A stretch of 64,000 nt of DNA from assembly GCF_000227115.2 (NCBI RefSeq), contig NC_016481.1, forward strand, positions 1,472,207-1,536,206. The letters are read 5' to 3'. Below, in pieces: positions 60,691 to 64,000 of this stretch (within the stretch, counting starts at the first letter, position 1; each line of letters begins with the position of its first letter). This DNA comes from Naumovozyma dairenensis CBS 421. Taxonomy: Eukaryota; Ascomycota; Saccharomycetes; Saccharomycetales; Saccharomycetaceae. The notes beneath the pieces are model-generated. The model searched no databases, was not told where the DNA came from, and was given only the letters and a program-made list of their open reading frames with translations. A program made the translations under genes and the position numbers.

Positions 60691-63600
60691 ATGATCACTA
60701 TATCTGAAAATGTTGTCCTCATTGAAGGTTTCATTGTGTTGAAATCCAAGGATAAGCAAGGAGTTGAGACAAAAATCATTAGGAACCTTACTAAAACTTC
60801 CAAATTCTTTTCCACCTGGGAAAGAGAGTTGCTTTCCATTCAATCGTTGGTGGATATAGATGAATACCAAACTACCCATTCCAAGTGTGACTTAATTCCG
60901 ATGCCTTGTAAAGAATTGTTCGATTATTGTACGACCGTAGAGAAAAACTGTTATGTGTCTGAAGATGGTTATCAGATTGTCAATGCTAGAACTCCAAAAA
61001 GGTTCCACCAACTAGCCCAAAAGTACCTAGTCATCCCATTGTATTGCAAACACAAGCGTACCAAATACTTTTACTACAAAGAGGAATCTTCCACCTTAAT
61101 TGGTGCCCTTGATTTTGCTGTTGATAGAGATATTGTCCACTCCAAAGACTCGTCCTTCTTCGAGCAAGAAATGAATGTTAGCGAAATTACGTTCACTGAA
61201 TCAGACTTATCAATTTTACGTCAGTTCCATCAGGTCAAACCTCAATTCATCGAGTCCACTCATGAGTTGTTTCTCCAAATTTATTCTACTGTTAGACAAA
61301 GATATCACCGTCGTCCATACTTGGGTTCTTTTGCTAACCAAGGTCTTGGTGAAGTCTTTCCAAAGGATCTTCAAATCCCTACGATTCAAAAATACTCCTC
61401 TTTAGCTGCCCCTTTTGTTTACCTAATTGAAGTTTTCCCTCAGTTATCGTTTGCTCAAGATATTGACTCTGCCGAACTAACTGACCCTCCAAAATCAGTT
61501 GATTCTATGGCTAATTGGTTTACCAAAAAATTGTTACCTGGCTCCTCACCTTCAATATGGTTTTTATTGTTGAGAGTCTGCTGTTACAATTGGACTGATG
61601 TGTCTTTGTCTTATCCAGCTCTTCATAAGTTGAATGGATATCGTCAATTTGTTGACTCCATTAGGGCTTTGGCTACTTATTCTGTTTTATATAGATACCT
61701 TAATCATGGTGCTATTGCAGGTGATTCAAAGGCTGATGAAATTTTCCTTACTAGTGTTAGTGAACCTTGGAATTGGACCAAGAATATGTACCACAAATTG
61801 GCAACTGCTTATCAAGATTATACCAAGTTCAACGTCAAGGTCTGTAAACCTGATGCTGTGTTGATCTCTGGTAAAAAATTCTCCAGATCTTACATCCAAG
61901 AATTTTATGCCAATGTTGTTGCCAGATATGATGGTTGTATTGAAGAGTTACGTAAATACTTTGCTGACGTCTGGTCCGTAGAAGCTATTGCTGAGTCTGT
62001 TCTTAACAAGGGCCCCAATTCCAAATTCGTTGAGAGTAGAGTTGTTCCTAAGAGTTCATTGTTTTTTATATTCGATCATGCAACCTTACTAGCCCAAGTT
62101 CCTCATCCCAAATCTGGTGTTACCATTGAACCTGATGTCGTTGCTAAAATTGTGACTGAAATGGGTGTGTGCTTAATGTGGATGATATATTTTTCAAGTA
62201 CTGGTCCTTACAGATTCCCAGATATGGTTATCTTAAAGTATGCTGGTAATAACAGAAATTTGTTTATCGATGCAGAATCTAGATGTTTCGATATCATTAC
62301 TTCCTATTCCAAAACAAGAACAGCTAATTATTTATGCAAGTCTTTGGATAAGAAAACTTCAGATTACTTATTTTATTACATTTTTGTCGCAAGAGCAGTG
62401 TTGAAACATGCTCTCGGTAAGGATTATTGTAACATGAGCAGAGATTTATTCCAAGAAACTGACACAGTTGCAGAACAGTATTTACTAAGAAATTACTTGG
62501 CCAGATCAGTTGGTGGTGGTGATTCAGAAGATGATTTTGATCCTGTTAAATATTCCAGTAATGTTTTGAATTCCTTTGTGTTCGTTGATGGTCTGTCTCA
62601 TACGTTGATGCATTACCATAAATTCCAATCGTTGTTGAAGGTGTACCCAATGTCTGTTGATAGGTCTTCGAGGTTGTCTTTTAGAGAGTTGAGACATGGA
62701 ATGATCAAGCTAGTTCGTGAATATGTTAAAGTTGAAGGTGAAGATATGGATGTGATGAATGTAAAAGAGAGACTAGCTGGTCATTCTGCTGCAACTGGTC
62801 AAGGTATCTACGGTAACGATGTTGAGATTGGTGTTGGTGCAGATGCGTCGTTGGAGGAGAAATACGCTTCCTTAATCAATAGTGCCTGGCAAAATTGGTT
62901 AGGGCTTGGTTATAGCAAAGAAAGAGAAGAAGGTGAGTCTGCTGTAGCTAGGGATGCATGTGTCAAGAAATACTTTTCATCAAATGGTTCTATCAAGGAT
63001 TTGTTTGTTGCCGGTAAGAAGTTGTATGGTAAGGAATTTCAATTCAGAGAAGGTCAATTTGATGTTGCTGTGGAAATTTATTTATCAGGCACTCAGATCA
63101 TCCCTATTCAAGCTCTTCCAGGTTTTGGGAAAACTGCTCTGTTTCAGATTCCTTTGGTTGCATTATCTTATGGTGAACAAAAGACTGTTTCATTTGTGTT
63201 TGTCCCTTATGTTTGTTTGCTATCGAATATGAAACTAAGACTATCTTCAAGTGGTATTAATTGTGGTATTCTCAAGGATTTGTTTGTTAATGGTCCAGCT
63301 GTTGAAGAGAAAAACTTGTTTTGTGATGTTTACGTTGGTACCTTTAACGATTTAGGTTCTGAGAATTTTGTCCGGTTGGTCAATAATTGGTACAATATAT
63401 ATCAAGATTGTATTCTAGGTATGATTGTCATTGATGAGTTTCACAACTTAGAGACTGAACAATCGTACCGTGGACAATCTTTTAGATTGATTCCTGAGAT
63501 TAACTTTAATCTTGCTTGGAAGGTGGTGGTGGTGACAGGTACTGCTGGTGAAAAGGGTATGGTCAAACCTATGAAATTTATTGGTTATGACAAGGAGATG

Positions 63601-64000
63601 TGTACGTCGATGGTGTCCAATAAGAACAGAATCTTGTACTTTGATTTGGTTAATCAAATTCCTCTCAAGAATATTGTGAAGAAGTTCCAAGTTTTTGAAA
63701 GATCTACTGTGGCAGAGACTGAGGTGGAAAAGTTGGTAGATAGATTCATGGAGTATGATACCAAGTCCAAGGTGATTATTGTTTGCAAGGAGAAGGTTAC
63801 TGTTGAGAAGTTGTATTTCAGGCAAGATTCTGAATGGGTTCATGGGGATTTACCATCTGAAGAGAAGATTAAGAAATCAAGAAGATTTATTGAGGATGAG
63901 AAATGCAGAATAATGATAGGGACGAAGTTGGTGTCAGAGGGTATTGATATCAAAGCAGTCAAGTTGGTGATAATGCTTGATTACCTTCCATCAATTGGGG
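60691..64000 (+). CDS. Y'-type telomeric helicase with a tyrosine-recombinase-like domain (cut by right edge)
   Basis: ATG at 60691 opens 1,103 codons with no stop to the window edge; I checked every codon. Three parts are visible. (1) Residues 1-480: N-terminal region of unknown fold, containing NARTPKRF. (2) Residues about 490-710: a tyrosine-recombinase-like arrangement with R508 in STGPYRFPD, K541 in YSKTR, R668 in FRELRHG, H698 in LAGHS and Y707 in GIYG; His-to-Tyr spacing is nine, as in XerD-type recombinases. (3) Residues about 770 onward: SF2 helicase with PGFGKT (810-815), DEFH (915-918), TGTA (949-952) and GTKLVSEGIDIK (1077-1088). The helicase part closely resembles the S. cerevisiae Y' protein YRF1, including VPY..LLSNMKLRL and EGIDIK..K.VIMLD. 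Codon usage (TTG, GTT, GGT) is less AT-biased than neighbours. Y' helicases are subtelomeric and amplify when telomerase is lost. Confidence 0.85.
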   Translation, partial: MITISENVVLIEGFIVLKSKDKQGVETKIIRNLTKTSKFFSTWERELLSIQSLVDIDEYQTTHSKCDLIPMPCKELFDYCTTVEKNCYVSEDGYQIVNARTPKRFHQLAQKYLVIPLYCKHKRTKYFYYKEESSTLIGALDFAVDRDIVHSKDSSFFEQEMNVSEITFTESDLSILRQFHQVKPQFIESTHELFLQIYSTVRQRYHRRPYLGSFANQGLGEVFPKDLQIPTIQKYSSLAAPFVYLIEVFPQLSFAQDIDSAELTDPPKSVDSMANWFTKKLLPGSSPSIWFLLLRVCCYNWTDVSLSYPALHKLNGYRQFVDSIRALATYSVLYRYLNHGAIAGDSKADEIFLTSVSEPWNWTKNMYHKLATAYQDYTKFNVKVCKPDAVLISGKKFSRSYIQEFYANVVARYDGCIEELRKYFADVWSVEAIAESVLNKGPNSKFVESRVVPKSSLFFIFDHATLLAQVPHPKSGVTIEPDVVAKIVTEMGVCLMWMIYFSSTGPYRFPDMVILKYAGNNRNLFIDAESRCFDIITSYSKTRTANYLCKSLDKKTSDYLFYYIFVARAVLKHALGKDYCNMSRDLFQETDTVAEQYLLRNYLARSVGGGDSEDDFDPVKYSSNVLNSFVFVDGLSHTLMHYHKFQSLLKVYPMSVDRSSRLSFRELRHGMIKLVREYVKVEGEDMDVMNVKERLAGHSAATGQGIYGNDVEIGVGADASLEEKYASLINSAWQNWLGLGYSKEREEGESAVARDACVKKYFSSNGSIKDLFVAGKKLYGKEFQFREGQFDVAVEIYLSGTQIIPIQALPGFGKTALFQIPLVALSYGEQKTVSFVFVPYVCLLSNMKLRLSSSGINCGILKDLFVNGPAVEEKNLFCDVYVGTFNDLGSENFVRLVNNWYNIYQDCILGMIVIDEFHNLETEQSYRGQSFRLIPEINFNLAWKVVVVTGTAGEKGMVKPMKFIGYDKEMCTSMVSNKNRILYFDLVNQIPLKNIVKKFQVFERSTVAETEVEKLVDRFMEYDTKSKVIIVCKEKVTVEKLYFRQDSEWVHGDLPSEEKIKKSRRFIEDEKCRIMIGTKLVSEGIDIKAVKLVIMLDYLPSIG

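Overview
The window is nuclear DNA of a budding yeast (Saccharomycetaceae). It is AT-rich and gene-dense. Introns are rare and short, with GTATGT 5' splice sites and TACTAAC branch points. Proteins are Asn- and Asp-rich, and almost every gene has a recognisable Saccharomyces cerevisiae counterpart. The order follows S. cerevisiae chromosome XII left-central (YLR049-YLR080), with chromosome VI genes inserted (WWM1, LPD1, TUB2, OTU1, EMP47). Several ancestral neighbours are missing (SHM2, FRS1, SPC3, XYL2). That interleaved loss fits a lineage that went through the whole-genome duplication, such as Naumovozyma, Kazachstania or a relative. The genus is inference; no rRNA or marker sequence is present to fix it.

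Layout: 0-6 kb holds the end of an unknown gene, an unknown gene next to EMA19, EMA19, and a D-amino-acid-oxidase-like flavoenzyme. 6-24.7 kb holds WWM1, MCM21, LPD1, FCF2, a small unknown gene, SPT8, ERG3, a possible small gene, MNL2, REX2 and intron-containing RPL22. 25-45 kb holds BMT6, TUB2, PER33, SND2, PET309, FYV7, MEF1, RGR1 and LAM6. 45-56.5 kb holds OTU1, BUD20, RPL10, FMP25, BOS1 (intron directly after the ATG), SIC1 and EMP47.

From 56.5 kb the character changes. A gene-poor stretch of about 3 kb leads to a compact GC-rich block of iterated motifs ending in a strong hairpin. Next comes a short, broken copy of the N-terminal module of the last gene. Last is a very long open reading frame from 60,691 that runs off the right edge. 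This ORF encodes a relative of the S. cerevisiae telomeric Y' helicase (YRF1). Besides the SF2 helicase motifs it carries what looks like a nearly complete tyrosine-recombinase active site. The right edge is therefore probably subtelomeric, and the ORF plus its relic are the best candidates for an unusual system in the window.

The core genes share themes. Ribosome biogenesis and protein synthesis (FCF2, BMT6, FYV7, BUD20, RPL22, RPL10) carry PAC/RRPE or Rap1 promoter motifs. Mitochondrial function is represented by LPD1, PET309, MEF1, FMP25 and REX2. Membrane and secretory biology is represented by ERG3, MNL2, SND2, PER33, LAM6, BOS1, EMP47 and EMA19. Chromosome and cell-cycle functions are MCM21, TUB2 and SIC1. 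Positions of ATG codons, splice sites and motifs were read directly. Gene names rest on recognition of family sequence and synteny, without database searches.
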